Shown here piece by piece: positions 36,477 through 45,730 of a stretch of 64,000 nucleotides of DNA. The position numbers and the translations under genes were made by a program. This stretch comes from an uncultured beta proteobacterium. Its GTDB lineage: Bacteria > Pseudomonadota > Gammaproteobacteria > Burkholderiales > Burkholderiaceae_C. A model generated the notes under the pieces. The model was not told the origin of the DNA. It was given only the letters and a program-made list of their open reading frames with translations, and ran no database searches. How positions within the stretch are numbered: the first letter of the stretch is position 1; each line of letters begins with the position of its first letter. The stretch is taken from contig CAIVHU010000231.1 in the NCBI GenBank assembly GCA_903905735.1, forward strand, positions 46,429 to 110,428, in the 5' to 3' direction.

Positions 36477-37058
36477 ATGGAACACACCTTGCCCGCCCTG
36501 CCTTTTGCCATCGACGCCATGGCCCCGTACTATTCCAAAGAGACGTTTGAATATCACTACGGCAAGCACCACAACGCCTATGTCGTCAACCTCAACAACC
36601 TGCAAAAAGGCACCGAGTTTGAGACCATGACGCTGGTGGACATCATCAAGAAGTCCAGCGGTGGCATCTACAACAACGCCGCCCAAGTGTGGAACCACAC
36701 CTTTTTCTGGAACTGCATGACCCCCAACGGCGGCGGCGAACCCACCGGCGCGTTGGCCACGGCGATTACCGCCAAATGGGGCAGCTACGCGGCCTTCCGC
36801 GAAGCGTTTGTCAAATCTGCTGTGGGCAATTTCGGCTCTGGCTGGACCTGGCTGGTGAAAAAGCCTGACGGCACGCTCGACATCGTCAACATGGGCGCTG
36901 CCGGCACCCCGCTGACCACTGGCGACACACCCATCCTCACCGTGGACGTGTGGGAACATGCCTACTACATTGACTACCGCAACCTGCGCCAGAAGTTTGT
37001 TGAAACCTTCCTCGACAAGATGGCGAACTGGTCGTTTGCGCAAGCCAACTTGGCCTGA
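36477..37058 (+). CDS. sodB: iron superoxide dismutase
   Basis: 193 residues. Metal ligands are His27 (EYHYGKHH), His74 (QVWNHTFFW), and Asp and His in [11 protein letters not shown]. Gln70 in NAAQVWNH is the Fe-type outer-sphere residue. No signal peptide, so cytosolic. GAGAGGAAT is upstream; the gene starts 28 bp after xseA and may have its own promoter (TACAAT at 36439). A terminator follows. Confidence 0.96.
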   Translation: MEHTLPALPFAIDAMAPYYSKETFEYHYGKHHNAYVVNLNNLQKGTEFETMTLVDIIKKSSGGIYNNAAQVWNHTFFWNCMTPNGGGEPTGALATAITAKWGSYAAFREAFVKSAVGNFGSGWTWLVKKPDGTLDIVNMGAAGTPLTTGDTPILTVDVWEHAYYIDYRNLRQKFVETFLDKMANWSFAQANLA

Positions 37059-37076
37059 TCCGGCCCGCATGGTCAC

Positions 37077-37108
37077 AAAAAAGCCACCGGACCGGTGGCT
37101 TTTTTTTG
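37077..37108 (+). terminator. Rho-independent terminator after sodB
   Basis: Stem AGCCACCGG and CCGGTGGCT with flanking A run and then eight T. It lies 18 bp past the sodB stop. Confidence 0.9.
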
Positions 37109-37132
37109 TGAGCCTTTTGGCAAAACCCCAAG

Positions 37133-37178
37133 TTCAGGCCTCGAGCCCTTATGGATAAAGCGCTAGTAGCTACTGTTT
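37133..37178 (+). repeat. dispersed repeat copy after sodB
   Basis: GGCCTCGAGCCCTTATGGAT then AAAGCGCTAGTAGCTACTGT. It fills the gap between the sodB terminator and the 3' end of the DUF192 gene on the other strand. Confidence 0.8.
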
Positions 37179-37186
37179 AGGTAGTA

Positions 37187-37633
37187 TCACTTGCCGCCAA
37201 GGGGCATGCCGCCGAGCTTGGCACCGGCCTTGATGCCTTTTTTGACGAACCAGCCCTGGTTCATCTCCAGCACAAAACGCACCGGCTTGGCGGAACAATG
37301 CGAGTTGGTGGTTTGCGGCTTCATGTCTTCCAGGTTGACGATGGTGCCATCGTCAGCCACAAAGGCGGCGGTCAGTGGCAGATCGGTGTTTTTCATCCAG
37401 AAGCATTGCTCGCCTGGTCGCTCAAACACAAACAGCATGCCTTCACCCTGGGGCATCTGCTGTCGGAACATCAGGCCGATTTCACGCTGCTCAGGCGTGG
37501 CCGCCACCTGCGTGTCGATCAGGTACATGCCCGCGCTGATCTTGGTGCGCGGTAAAACCATCTGAGGGCTGCCCTGGGCCAGCACAGCGCTGGCAGCGGC
37601 CCAACACAAAAGGGTCACAAGTAAGTTTTTCAT
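37187..37633 (-). CDS. secreted DUF192-family protein
   Basis: 148 residues. MKNLLVTLLCWAAASAVLAQ is a signal peptide, and the domain shows REIGLMFRQQMPQGEGMLFVF, CFWMKNTDLPLTAAFV and NQGWFVKKGIKAG, which is DUF192. Periplasmic; function of the family is not known to me. It stands alone between sodB and icd on the opposite strand. Confidence 0.9.
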   Translation of the reverse strand: MKNLLVTLLCWAAASAVLAQGSPQMVLPRTKISAGMYLIDTQVAATPEQREIGLMFRQQMPQGEGMLFVFERPGEQCFWMKNTDLPLTAAFVADDGTIVNLEDMKPQTTNSHCSAKPVRFVLEMNQGWFVKKGIKAGAKLGGMPLGGK

Positions 37634-37827
37634 AGTGTCATTTTCACGTAAATCAATGGGCTTGCAACTCTGGCGAGCGTCGCCTGGTCAATATTGTTGT
37701 CTGTATCCTGGGTGCCAAGACCTTCTGGCTTGCAAGAAGTTGGTAAATGATTGCGTCTAGAATGAATTGCGCGGTTCATTCTCAGTGTCTGAGCCCAGCA
37801 TTGATCCATCCACGGAGACTAAATTTC

Positions 37828-39081
37828 ATGTACCAACATATCAAAGTGCCTGCCGAAGGCCAAAAAATCACCGTCAACGCCGACTACTCGTTGAACGTGC
37901 CGGATCAACCCATCATTCCTTTCATTGAAGGTGATGGCACTGGTTTTGACATCACTCCGGTGATGATCAAGGTGGTGGATGCGGCCGTGGCCAAAGCTTA
38001 CGGTGGCAAGAAAAAAATCCATTGGATGGAAGTCTATGCCGGTGAAAAGTCCACCAAGATTTACGGCCCGGATGTCTGGCTGCCCGAAGAAACCCTGGCG
38101 GCCCTGCGCGAATACGTGGTGTCCATCAAGGGCCCGCTGACCACCCCCGTGGGTGGTGGCATCCGCTCGCTGAATGTGGCGCTGCGTCAGGAACTCGATT
38201 TGTATGTTTGCCTGCGCCCGATCCAGTATTTTGAAGGCGTGCCCAGCCCGGTGAAAGAGCCGCACAAGACCCACATGGTGATCTTCCGCGAAAACTCGGA
38301 AGACATCTACGCCGGTATCGAGTTTGAAGCCGAGTCCGACAAAGCCAAAAAGCTCATCAAGTTCCTGCAAGAGGAAATGGGTGTCACCAAGATCCGTTTC
38401 CCCAACACTTCGGGCATCGGCATCAAGCCCGTGTCGCGCGAAGGCACCGAGCGCCTGATGCGCAAGGCCGTGCAGTACGCCATCGACAACGACAAGCCCA
38501 GCGTGACCATCGTGCACAAGGGCAACATCATGAAATACACCGAAGGCGGCTTCCGTGACTGGGCTTACGGTCTGGCGCAAAAAGAGTTTGGTGCTGAACT
38601 GATTGACGGCGGACCCTGGTGCAGTTTCAAAAACCCGAAAACGGGCAAAGAAATCATCGTCAAGGACAGCATTGCCGACGCGTTCCTGCAGCAGATTCTG
38701 CTGCGCCCGGCTGAATACAGTGTCATCGCCACCTTGAATCTCAACGGCGACTATGTGTCTGACGCGCTGGCCGCACAAGTCGGTGGTATCGGTATCGCCC
38801 CGGGAGCCAATCTGTCCGATTCGGTGGCCTGTTTTGAAGCCACCCACGGTACCGCACCCAAGTACGCTGGCAAGGACTATGTGAACCCGGGTTCAGAAAT
38901 CCTGTCGGCTGAAATGATGCTCCGTCACATGGGCTGGATCGAAGCCGCTGATGCCATCATCAAGTCGATGGAACGCTCAATCAAGAGCAAGAAAGTCACC
39001 TATGACTTTGCCCGCCTGATGGAAGGTGCAACCCAAGTCAGCTGCTCAGGCTTCGGGCAAGTGATGATCGACCACATGTAA
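37828..39081 (+). CDS. icd: NADP-dependent isocitrate dehydrogenase
   Basis: 417 residues, the same length as E. coli Icd. [15 protein letters not shown] starts the fold, [19 protein letters not shown] is the substrate site with the Ser that AceK phosphorylates in enteric bacteria, and [17 protein letters not shown] and [21 protein letters not shown] form the NADP and metal end. The ATG at 37828 has GGAGACT upstream. TCA-cycle enzyme, cytosolic. Confidence 0.97.
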   Translation: MYQHIKVPAEGQKITVNADYSLNVPDQPIIPFIEGDGTGFDITPVMIKVVDAAVAKAYGGKKKIHWMEVYAGEKSTKIYGPDVWLPEETLAALREYVVSIKGPLTTPVGGGIRSLNVALRQELDLYVCLRPIQYFEGVPSPVKEPHKTHMVIFRENSEDIYAGIEFEAESDKAKKLIKFLQEEMGVTKIRFPNTSGIGIKPVSREGTERLMRKAVQYAIDNDKPSVTIVHKGNIMKYTEGGFRDWAYGLAQKEFGAELIDGGPWCSFKNPKTGKEIIVKDSIADAFLQQILLRPAEYSVIATLNLNGDYVSDALAAQVGGIGIAPGANLSDSVACFEATHGTAPKYAGKDYVNPGSEILSAEMMLRHMGWIEAADAIIKSMERSIKSKKVTYDFARLMEGATQVSCSGFGQVMIDHM

Positions 39082-39118
39082 GCAGGTTCAGCAGCGTATG
39101 CGCTGTTGGCAGCAAAGG

Positions 39119-39147
39119 AGCCCGGCCAATGGTCGGGCTTTTTTTAT
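39119..39147 (+). terminator. Rho-independent terminator after icd
   Basis: Stem AGCCCGGCC and GGTCGGGCT with loop AAT and seven T, 37 bp past the icd stop. Confidence 0.88.
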
Positions 39148-39179
39148 GGGCTGCGGCGACAGTGCAGGCCGGGTTGGGA

Positions 39180-40097
39180 TCAGGCTTTGCCGCGCAGCAA
39201 ATCCATCAGCAATCCATGGCGCAGGCCGCCCAGCGACTGCTCCAACCGGGTGATGCCCAGCAGCCCAAACAGCGCTCGCAGCACGCTCAAGCCCCCGCCA
39301 ATGATGGCTTTGCGGTCTTCGCGCAGGCCCATCATGCTGAACTGCCCGGCACGGTTCGCCAGCAGCAATTTGTCCAGCAGCCAGTCCAGGCCTTCTTGGC
39401 TGACGTGACCAGCGGGCCAGCCAGCGGCGCTCAGTACATCCACGACGGCATTCACGGTGCCAGCTGAGCCGTAAGCCACATCCCACTGTTGAGGTGAACA
39501 CGTTGCACACGCGGCTGCCAGCACGTCTTTGGCAGCTTGTTCGGCTACGGCGAAAGCGCTTGCGCTGAGGTCGCCGTCAGGGAAATACAGCATGGACCAG
39601 ACCACGCTGCCTACCGGGTAGGAAGCCATATGCTGCGTGTGTGCGCCGCTGCCCACAATCAGTTCGGTGGATCGCCCGCCGATGTCAATCACCAGGCGGC
39701 GCTCTGTGGAGTCGGGCAGGGCTTGCACCACACCCTGGTAGATCAGGCGGGCTTCTTCGTCGCCCGAGATGGTCTGGATCGGATAACCCAGCAGCTCGTT
39801 GGCGTGGCTGAGAAACGCATCACGGTTGCTGGCCTCGCGCAGGGTTTGGGTGGCTACCGCGCTGACAGCTTGGGGGGCAAAAGCCCGCAAGCGCTCACCA
39901 AAGCGGCCCAGGCAGTCCCAGCCTTTGGACATGGCCTGTAGGGTGAGCCGGGACTGTTCGTCCAGTCCATTGCCCAGGCGCACGGTTTCTTTGAAGTAAT
40001 CCAATCGGCAAAACTGGCCGTCCGCTGCGTGACCGATTTCAAGGCGAAAACTGTTGGAGCCCAAATCCACCGCAGCCAGGCGCGTTCCATCTTGCAT
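39180..40097 (-). CDS. short Ppx/GppA-family phosphatase
   Basis: 305 residues, the two-subdomain actin-like core only. LAAVDLGSNSFRLEIG is the first phosphate loop, SGDEEARLIYQGV follows, VIDIGGRSTELIVG is the second, and VAYGSAGTVNAVVDVL precedes the end. The C-terminal domain found in E. coli Ppx (about 510 residues) is absent. It hydrolyses polyphosphate and/or pppGpp. A start at MQDGTRLAA was chosen. It is divergent from the small gene before corA. Confidence 0.9.
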   Translation of the reverse strand: MQDGTRLAAVDLGSNSFRLEIGHAADGQFCRLDYFKETVRLGNGLDEQSRLTLQAMSKGWDCLGRFGERLRAFAPQAVSAVATQTLREASNRDAFLSHANELLGYPIQTISGDEEARLIYQGVVQALPDSTERRLVIDIGGRSTELIVGSGAHTQHMASYPVGSVVWSMLYFPDGDLSASAFAVAEQAAKDVLAAACATCSPQQWDVAYGSAGTVNAVVDVLSAAGWPAGHVSQEGLDWLLDKLLLANRAGQFSMMGLREDRKAIIGGGLSVLRALFGLLGITRLEQSLGGLRHGLLMDLLRGKA

Positions 40098-40365
40098 GTT
40101 GCTTGTCGTGATTGATAACGGATGCCAGCATAGCATTGCAATTGCCTCTCAGATTCGGCCACCCAGTCGCCAGAACGGCCGCCTGCATAGGATCCTCTAC
40201 GCCCAAAATGTGATGCTTTGATGACAATGGCACCTGTTTTGGCGGCGTCAAAGCAACTTTTCAAGCCTTGTTGCCGTGGATCAACGGGGCATTGATTTCC
40301 CTTCAGGACGCGCTACCCAATGGCTAACATCACGGTGTTTTATGCTCGGAAAGGTTGCAAGCACC

Positions 40366-40578
40366 ATGTCAAGACATCTGGACAACTTGGAGCGGCTGTT
40401 CAACAAGCTCTATCGGCGATATGGCCCTGACGATGCCCTGTGTGTGCAGGTGCAGGCGGAGTTTGAGGACAGCCAGATACTCGAGGCGACACATGCCGGG
40501 CAGACCGACTGGTCCAAGCCATACCGTAGTCTGATCAGGGATCAGGACAGCGAATTCATGCGACACACCCGAAGTTGA
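40366..40578 (+). CDS. small protein before the CorA-like gene, function unknown
   Basis: 70 residues, MSRHLDNLERLFNKLYRRYG..., acidic and helical, no signal peptide or membrane segment. GGAAAGG lies 11 bp upstream of the ATG; an ATG at 40342 is an alternative. It ends 22 bp before the CorA-like gene and is probably co-transcribed. I do not recognise the family. Confidence 0.6.
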   Translation: MSRHLDNLERLFNKLYRRYGPDDALCVQVQAEFEDSQILEATHAGQTDWSKPYRSLIRDQDSEFMRHTRS

Positions 40579-40600
40579 AACCCCTTGACCAGCGGACCTC

Positions 40601-41908
40601 ATGACCGTATCCGCAGACAAAGTCTTAGAGCTTCTAAAGAAGCAAAAGTGGATCGAGAACATGGTCCACAGCCAGAGCATGCCGCGTCAGGCCATCGTCG
40701 AGACGCTGGTTCAGCGCCAGCACCTGGTCGAGTTGCAAAATCTGCTGGCCCAACGGTCAGCCAGCGAAATTGGCAGCATCCTTGAAACCTTGCCGGTGGA
40801 CGACGCCGTCTTGCTGTGGGCGCAAATACCTGCTGCGCGGCAAAACGATGTGCTATGGGAAATCTCCGACGCGCTTCGGGAATTGCTGGCGGGCAACCGG
40901 GAACCAGCCTTCAACGAGAGCCAGATCAATGCTTTTATGCTGGTGGATGGGCGTCTGCGGCAAATTCCCATCGAGGGCCGTAAAAGCCTGGAAGGTCTCA
41001 AGCCGATCTGGATTGACCTGTTGGGTGCCAGCCGGGCTGAGCGCAATTTTGTGGGGGCACATTTCGGACTGAACTTTTCGGACCCTGATGATGTGACTGA
41101 CCTGGAAGCAAGTTCACGTTATCGCATCGAGGAAAACGGTGAAATCCACCTGCATTCGAACTTTCTGCTGGATCGCGAGGGCAATTCGCGCAGCGTTCCA
41201 GTGGGCTTCGTGCTGCACCAAGGGGTGCTTTTCACCTTGCGAAACCAGGAACTGCCGGTTTTCAGATTGCAGCGCAGGCGTACCCTGACCCAGCCCGGCT
41301 ATGTGTCAGATAGCACCGATGTGCTGCTGGACCTGTACGGTTCGGATGTGGAGTACTCAGCCGACTCTCTCGAAGACATTTATGCCACCTTGGGCAAAGT
41401 AGGGCGGCAAGTGCTCAGTGAGGCCATCACCGACCGGGAGGCCGCTGCCATCCTGGGCGATATCGCCGAAGAAGAGGATCTCAATGGTCGCATCCGGGGC
41501 AACATTCTTGACACCCAGCGAGCCATCAATTTTTTGATCCGCAGCAAGATCATGTCGCCGTCACAGCTCGAAGATGCCCGACAAATCCTGCACAACATCG
41601 AGTCGTTAAACAGCCACACCTCATTCCTGTTTGACAAGATCAACTTTCTGATGGATGCCACCATTGGCTTCATCAATATCAACCAGAACCGGCGCATCAA
41701 CCAGTTGACGGTGTTTGGCGTGGTGTTCACGCCCATCAATATTTTGGCGGGCATGGGTGGCATGTCCGAGTTTTCCATGATGACCAAAGGCATTCCCTGG
41801 CCCATAGCCTACGGCGGGTTTCTGGTTGGCGCAGGGTTGATTGGGGTCGCCACTTTTTTGGTGCTCAAGCAACTTGAAAGTCGGCAGATGAGGGTCAAGA
41901 AGGTTTGA
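40601..41908 (+). CDS. CorA-like magnesium transporter with MgtE-N-like front end
   Basis: 435 residues. Residues about 30-100 (LVQRQHLVELQNLLAQRSAS, ILETLPVDDAVLLWAQIP) look like the helical MgtE N domain; a CorA cytoplasmic domain follows (about 110-330; SLEDIYATLGKVGRQVL and coiled helices). Two C-terminal membrane helices are LTVFGVVFTPINILAG and GGFLVGAGLIGVATFLVL. The CorA GMN signature between them is replaced by GMGGMSEF (about 384-391), so ion selectivity may differ. Inner membrane. It is preceded by a small gene 22 bp away. Confidence 0.82.
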   Translation: MTVSADKVLELLKKQKWIENMVHSQSMPRQAIVETLVQRQHLVELQNLLAQRSASEIGSILETLPVDDAVLLWAQIPAARQNDVLWEISDALRELLAGNREPAFNESQINAFMLVDGRLRQIPIEGRKSLEGLKPIWIDLLGASRAERNFVGAHFGLNFSDPDDVTDLEASSRYRIEENGEIHLHSNFLLDREGNSRSVPVGFVLHQGVLFTLRNQELPVFRLQRRRTLTQPGYVSDSTDVLLDLYGSDVEYSADSLEDIYATLGKVGRQVLSEAITDREAAAILGDIAEEEDLNGRIRGNILDTQRAINFLIRSKIMSPSQLEDARQILHNIESLNSHTSFLFDKINFLMDATIGFININQNRRINQLTVFGVVFTPINILAGMGGMSEFSMMTKGIPWPIAYGGFLVGAGLIGVATFLVLKQLESRQMRVKKV

Positions 41909-42259
41909 AAAGGCGAGCCGGGGTGCTGACCCCACCGCAGCGAATCCGCTGGTCTGTCAATGCAGCAGCACCATCAACGGCGGGTCAGCAGCCGGGCGCG
42001 CTGCAAGGAGATCAGTTCCCAGATGCCCCAGAGCAGGCAGGCGGGTATGGCAAGCAGGCGGAAAAAGTTTGCTTTCATGAGCATGGTTAAAGCCGGTTGG
42101 AGTGGATGCCAGAGCCATAATTTATCAAGGCAGAATGAAAGATTGATGACAGTAGACTGGTTCGCGTTGATGGGCTCAATTGTCATGCTTTTGACACGTC
42201 TGTGTCGTACCCTACTGCACCATGCTGCTTTTTCGACACCTTGACGGCTCACGTCAGCT
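41909..42259. other. 351-bp gap with one possible tiny gene
   Basis: Between the CorA-like gene and the M14 peptidase gene. On the minus strand 41974-42078 could encode a 34-residue membrane peptide (separate entry). I see no RNA gene, repeat copy or clear terminator. Confidence 0.55.
41974..42078 (-). CDS. possible 34-residue membrane peptide
   Basis: MKANFFRLLAIPACLLWGIWELISLQRARLLTRR-type sequence (positively charged ends, one hydrophobic helix IPACLLWGIWELI). No good Shine-Dalgarno is seen. It opposes its neighbours. The call rests only on the look of the peptide, with the helix flanked by Arg/Lys; it could be chance. Confidence 0.35.
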   Translation of the reverse strand: MKANFFRLLAIPACLLWGIWELISLQRARLLTRR

Positions 42260-43273
42260 GTGAGCGCGCCCGACTTGCCCGAGCTTGATGCGCTGGAGCG
42301 CATCATCGAACTGGGTGCTGGTTGGGTGAATTCGCGCGTGGTGTGCCGGGCAAGTGTGCCCGGCGGCGGCAATTACCCGGTGTATGCCATCACCTTGGGA
42401 AACCCTGACCTGCAGGTGCCGGGCGTAGGCTATTTTGGTGGTGTGCATGGCCTGGAGCGCATCGGGGCTGAAGTGGTGATGGCCCATTTGCATAGCCTAG
42501 TCATGCGTCTGCAATGGGACAGCGCGTTGCACAGGCAGCTTGAAACCGTGCGACTGGTGTTCATGCCCATCGTCAACCCGGGTGGTATGGCTTTGGGCAC
42601 GCGTGCCAACCCCAACGGCGTGGACCTGATGCGCAACGCGCCGGTCAACGCGCACGACCCGGTTCCTTTTTTGGTGGGCGGGCAGCGCATCAGCTCGGGT
42701 TTGCCGTGGTACCGCGGCGCGCAGGGCATGGCGATGGAGATTGAAAACCAGGCCGTCTGTGAGGTGGTGAGTGCGGAACTGCTGACGCGTGATTTCAGTG
42801 TCTCGGTGGACTGCCATTCCGGTTTTGGTGCCCAGGATCGGGTCTGGTTTCCCTTTGCGCACAAGCGCGCGCCGATGGCGCATCTGGCGGAGATACAAGC
42901 CCTCAGAAGCATTTTTGTCCAGTCCAACAACTATCACCGTTATGTGATTGAGCCGCAAAGCCTGCAGTATTTGGCCCATGGTGACATCTGGGATCACTTG
43001 TACTTGCAGGCTTGTACGCAGGCGCAGCGGGTGTTTCTGCCCTTGACGCTGGAGATGGGTTCCTGGCTATGGGTCAAGAAGAACCCGCGTCAACTATTCT
43101 CGCGCCACGGCATCTTCAATCCGCTGATCGAGCATCGTCAGCAGCGGGTGCTACGCCAGCACCAGTTGCTGCTGGACTTTTTGTCGCGTGCGGCCTGTGG
43201 GCACCGTTTGTGGCTGCCCACGCCAGAGAACCGGGCGCAGCACCATGCCCAAGCGCTGCAAGACTGGTATTGA
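42260..43273 (+). CDS. M14-family zinc carboxypeptidase-like protein
   Basis: 337 residues. The zinc ligands His and Glu are in GGVHGLERIG (HxxE), the third His in VDCHSGFG, and the catalytic Glu is probably in TLEMGSWLW. No signal peptide is visible, so it would be cytosolic. The start is a GTG. It is 6 bp before the hydrolase gene, so the two are probably one operon. The substrate is not known; the subfamily includes succinylglutamate-desuccinylase-like peptidases. Confidence 0.82.
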   Translation: MSAPDLPELDALERIIELGAGWVNSRVVCRASVPGGGNYPVYAITLGNPDLQVPGVGYFGGVHGLERIGAEVVMAHLHSLVMRLQWDSALHRQLETVRLVFMPIVNPGGMALGTRANPNGVDLMRNAPVNAHDPVPFLVGGQRISSGLPWYRGAQGMAMEIENQAVCEVVSAELLTRDFSVSVDCHSGFGAQDRVWFPFAHKRAPMAHLAEIQALRSIFVQSNNYHRYVIEPQSLQYLAHGDIWDHLYLQACTQAQRVFLPLTLEMGSWLWVKKNPRQLFSRHGIFNPLIEHRQQRVLRQHQLLLDFLSRAACGHRLWLPTPENRAQHHAQALQDWY

Positions 43274-43279
43274 CGCAAT

Positions 43280-44047
43280 ATGACCACCTGGATATTGCTG
43301 CGCGGACTGACCCGGGAGAGCCGGCACTGGGGTGACTTTGCAGTGCAGTTTCAACAGGCTTTTCCGGAGGATATGCTGGTACCACTGGACATGGCGGGCA
43401 ATGGACGATTGAACCAGCAAACCAGCCCGCGCCAGGTGGCGGCGATGGTGGCAGATTGCCGTGTGCAATTGGCCAAGCGCAGCATCGCACCCCCGTACCA
43501 TCTGCTGGCCATGTCGCTGGGTGCCATGGTGTCCGTTGCCTGGGCGCAGGCACACGGCCATGACATCGCAGCCCAGGTTCTGATCAACACCAGCATGCGG
43601 CCCTTCAGCCCCTTTTACCAGCGGCTCAAGCCGGCCAACTACGCCACCTTGCTGCGCCTGGCGTGGCCGGGTACACCGCCTGAGTTGGTTGAGCGTGCCG
43701 TTTTGCGCATGACCAGTAACCGTCAGGATGTCGCCGTATTGCCACATTGGCTGGCTTTGCGCCGTGACTGTCCGGTGTCCGGTCGCAACGCGTTCCATCA
43801 GTTGGTGGCGGCAGCCCGTTTTGAGGCGCCGGTTGGCAAGCCCCCAACGCCGACCCTGCTGCTGGCCAGCGAACTCGATCAACTGGTCAGCGTCAAGTGC
43901 TCGCAATCGCTGGCTTCTGCCTGGCAATGTCCTTTGCAGTTACATCCGACCGCAGGACACGACCTGCCACTTGATGACGCGCCCTGGGTCATCGCCCGAG
44001 TGCAGGAATGGTTGTCACACGAACGACATAAAAATGAAACAAGATAG
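43280..44047 (+). CDS. alpha/beta hydrolase
   Basis: 255 residues. WILLRGLTRESRHWGDF is the oxyanion start, the nucleophile Ser is in LLAMSLGAMVSV (elbow), the catalytic His in TAGHDLPLD, and the acid in LLLASELDQLVS. It starts 6 bp after the peptidase gene. Substrate unknown. No signal peptide. Confidence 0.85.
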   Translation: MTTWILLRGLTRESRHWGDFAVQFQQAFPEDMLVPLDMAGNGRLNQQTSPRQVAAMVADCRVQLAKRSIAPPYHLLAMSLGAMVSVAWAQAHGHDIAAQVLINTSMRPFSPFYQRLKPANYATLLRLAWPGTPPELVERAVLRMTSNRQDVAVLPHWLALRRDCPVSGRNAFHQLVAAARFEAPVGKPPTPTLLLASELDQLVSVKCSQSLASAWQCPLQLHPTAGHDLPLDDAPWVIARVQEWLSHERHKNETR

Positions 44048-44116
44048 CAAGGGTTTTCCCTAGATTTTAGGCCTTTTTGCCAATGCGGGCCGGTCAGCAC
44101 GAAAGTGAAGTTGTCC

Positions 44117-45709
44117 ATGTCAAACGGGTATGTCGTGAGTTTATCTGCCTCCACAGGCTCGTTTTCACGCAAGATCACAGTTGTTCTCGCACTGGTTCTG
44201 GCGGTCGCCATGCTGGGTTCGACGATCGGGTTCTGGTCGCTGCAGCGTGTTTCTGGCGACACCGAGCGCATGGTGAATGAGGTCATGGCAACCGAGCGCC
44301 TGGCGTCAGATTTGCAGCGCGATATTTTGGTCAATGTGGCGCGGTCCAAGGCGTTTGCCTTGAGTTCTGAGCCCCAGGTTGGCGATGCTCTGATGCCTGA
44401 GATCAATCAGACAGCGGATCAGGTGGCTGCCTTGTTGACCCAGTTGGGACAGCAATTGACAACGCCGGAAGATCGCGCCACGTTGGTCCGTATGCTGGCA
44501 GCCAACAAGGTTTTCACCAAAGCGCGTCAAGAACTCACCGATGCGCGCGATAGTGGACTAACCGCCCGCATTCAGAAGGTCTATGCCGAGACATTCATGC
44601 CCCCTACCGCCAATGAGCTGCAGGCTGCTGTGAAACAACTTGGCGATGCGCAACGCGCCTTTATTGATGCGTCAGCCCGCAACATCAGCGATTTGAGTCA
44701 GACCGCGCGCTGGGGATTGGTCACTTTCAGCGTGTGCGCCTTGCTGCTTGGGGCCGTTTTGTCTTTCTGGCTGGTTCGCAGCATCAATGTGCCCATCCAA
44801 CAGGCGGTGGATACCGCGGACCGCGTCGCCTCGCTGGATTCGACCCATCCCATTGAAGGGCATCAGAGAGATGAGGCTGGCCGACTTCTGATAGCGTTGG
44901 GTCGCATGCAGACCTCCTTGCACGCTTTGGTGCGCCAGGTGCAGACAGCCAGCCACAGTGTGGCAGAAGGTTCCACGCAGATTGCTGCGGGCAATCTGGA
45001 CTTGTCTGGCCGCATCGAGATGGCAGCCTCCTATTTGCAGCAGGCGGCTGCGTCTATTGAGGAGGTTGCTGCCACCATGCGGACGTCTCTGGAAGCAGCC
45101 AGAAAGGGCGAAACCCTGGCCAAATCAGCCAATTTGCAGGCTACGCAGGGCAGTGCCGTCATGTCCGAGGTGATGCAGACCATGGAAGACATCAGCGCAT
45201 CATCGCGTCAGATTGTGGACATCACGGCCGTGATTGATGGCATTGCCTTTCAAACCAATATTCTTGCCCTCAATGCCGCAGTGGAGGCTGCGCGAGCCGG
45301 TGAGCAGGGCCGTGGTTTCGCGGTGGTTGCGTCAGAAGTGCGTTCGCTGGCCAACCGTTCGGCTGTGGCGGCCCGCGAGATCAAGACACTCATTGGAGCG
45401 TCGGCCGGGAAGGTCGAACTTGGCACCCAGAAGGTTCAAAAAGCGCGTGAAACCATGGGCTACATCGTTGACTCGGTCGAGCGCGTGTCAGCCGCCATTG
45501 GTGAAATCCATCTCAGCAGCGTGACTCAAAGCCAAGTCATGACCAGCATCAACCAGGCGGTCAGTCAACTCGACCAACTCACCCAGCAAAACGCGGCTGT
45601 GGTTGAGGAGTCAGCCGCTGCGGCGCAAAACCTGCAGGATCAGGCTGGCGGGTTGAGAGATGTGGCAGACCGGTTCCGACTGCCAACCATGTCGCTGGCC
45701 CTGCGCTGA
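44117..45709 (+). CDS. methyl-accepting chemotaxis protein
   Basis: 530 residues. One membrane segment after a short tail (ITVVLALVLAVAMLGSTIGF), a periplasmic four-helix domain of about 150 residues, a second segment (GLVTFSVCALLLGAVLSFWLV), HAMP (about 222-275) and the signalling domain with DGIAFQTNILALNAAVEAARAGEQGRGFAVVASEVRSLA. The C-terminus lacks a CheR-binding pentapeptide. A GTG at 44105 is an alternative start. No che genes are near, so it works through a distant cluster. Confidence 0.93.
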   Translation: MSNGYVVSLSASTGSFSRKITVVLALVLAVAMLGSTIGFWSLQRVSGDTERMVNEVMATERLASDLQRDILVNVARSKAFALSSEPQVGDALMPEINQTADQVAALLTQLGQQLTTPEDRATLVRMLAANKVFTKARQELTDARDSGLTARIQKVYAETFMPPTANELQAAVKQLGDAQRAFIDASARNISDLSQTARWGLVTFSVCALLLGAVLSFWLVRSINVPIQQAVDTADRVASLDSTHPIEGHQRDEAGRLLIALGRMQTSLHALVRQVQTASHSVAEGSTQIAAGNLDLSGRIEMAASYLQQAAASIEEVAATMRTSLEAARKGETLAKSANLQATQGSAVMSEVMQTMEDISASSRQIVDITAVIDGIAFQTNILALNAAVEAARAGEQGRGFAVVASEVRSLANRSAVAAREIKTLIGASAGKVELGTQKVQKARETMGYIVDSVERVSAAIGEIHLSSVTQSQVMTSINQAVSQLDQLTQQNAAVVEESAAAAQNLQDQAGGLRDVADRFRLPTMSLALR

Positions 45710-45730
45710 CCTGAACTTGTTTGTCCGTTC

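Noticed and set aside
37819..38847. 342-codon open frame on the minus strand opposite icd
   Set aside because: It is the mirror of a well-conserved gene; high GC codon use keeps antisense frames open. The protein reads like a His/Gly/Asp-rich shadow without motifs.
44040..44080. AAGGGTTTTCCCTAG palindrome after the hydrolase gene as terminator or repeat
   Set aside because: Short stem with no T tract behind it, and only slight similarity to the repeat.
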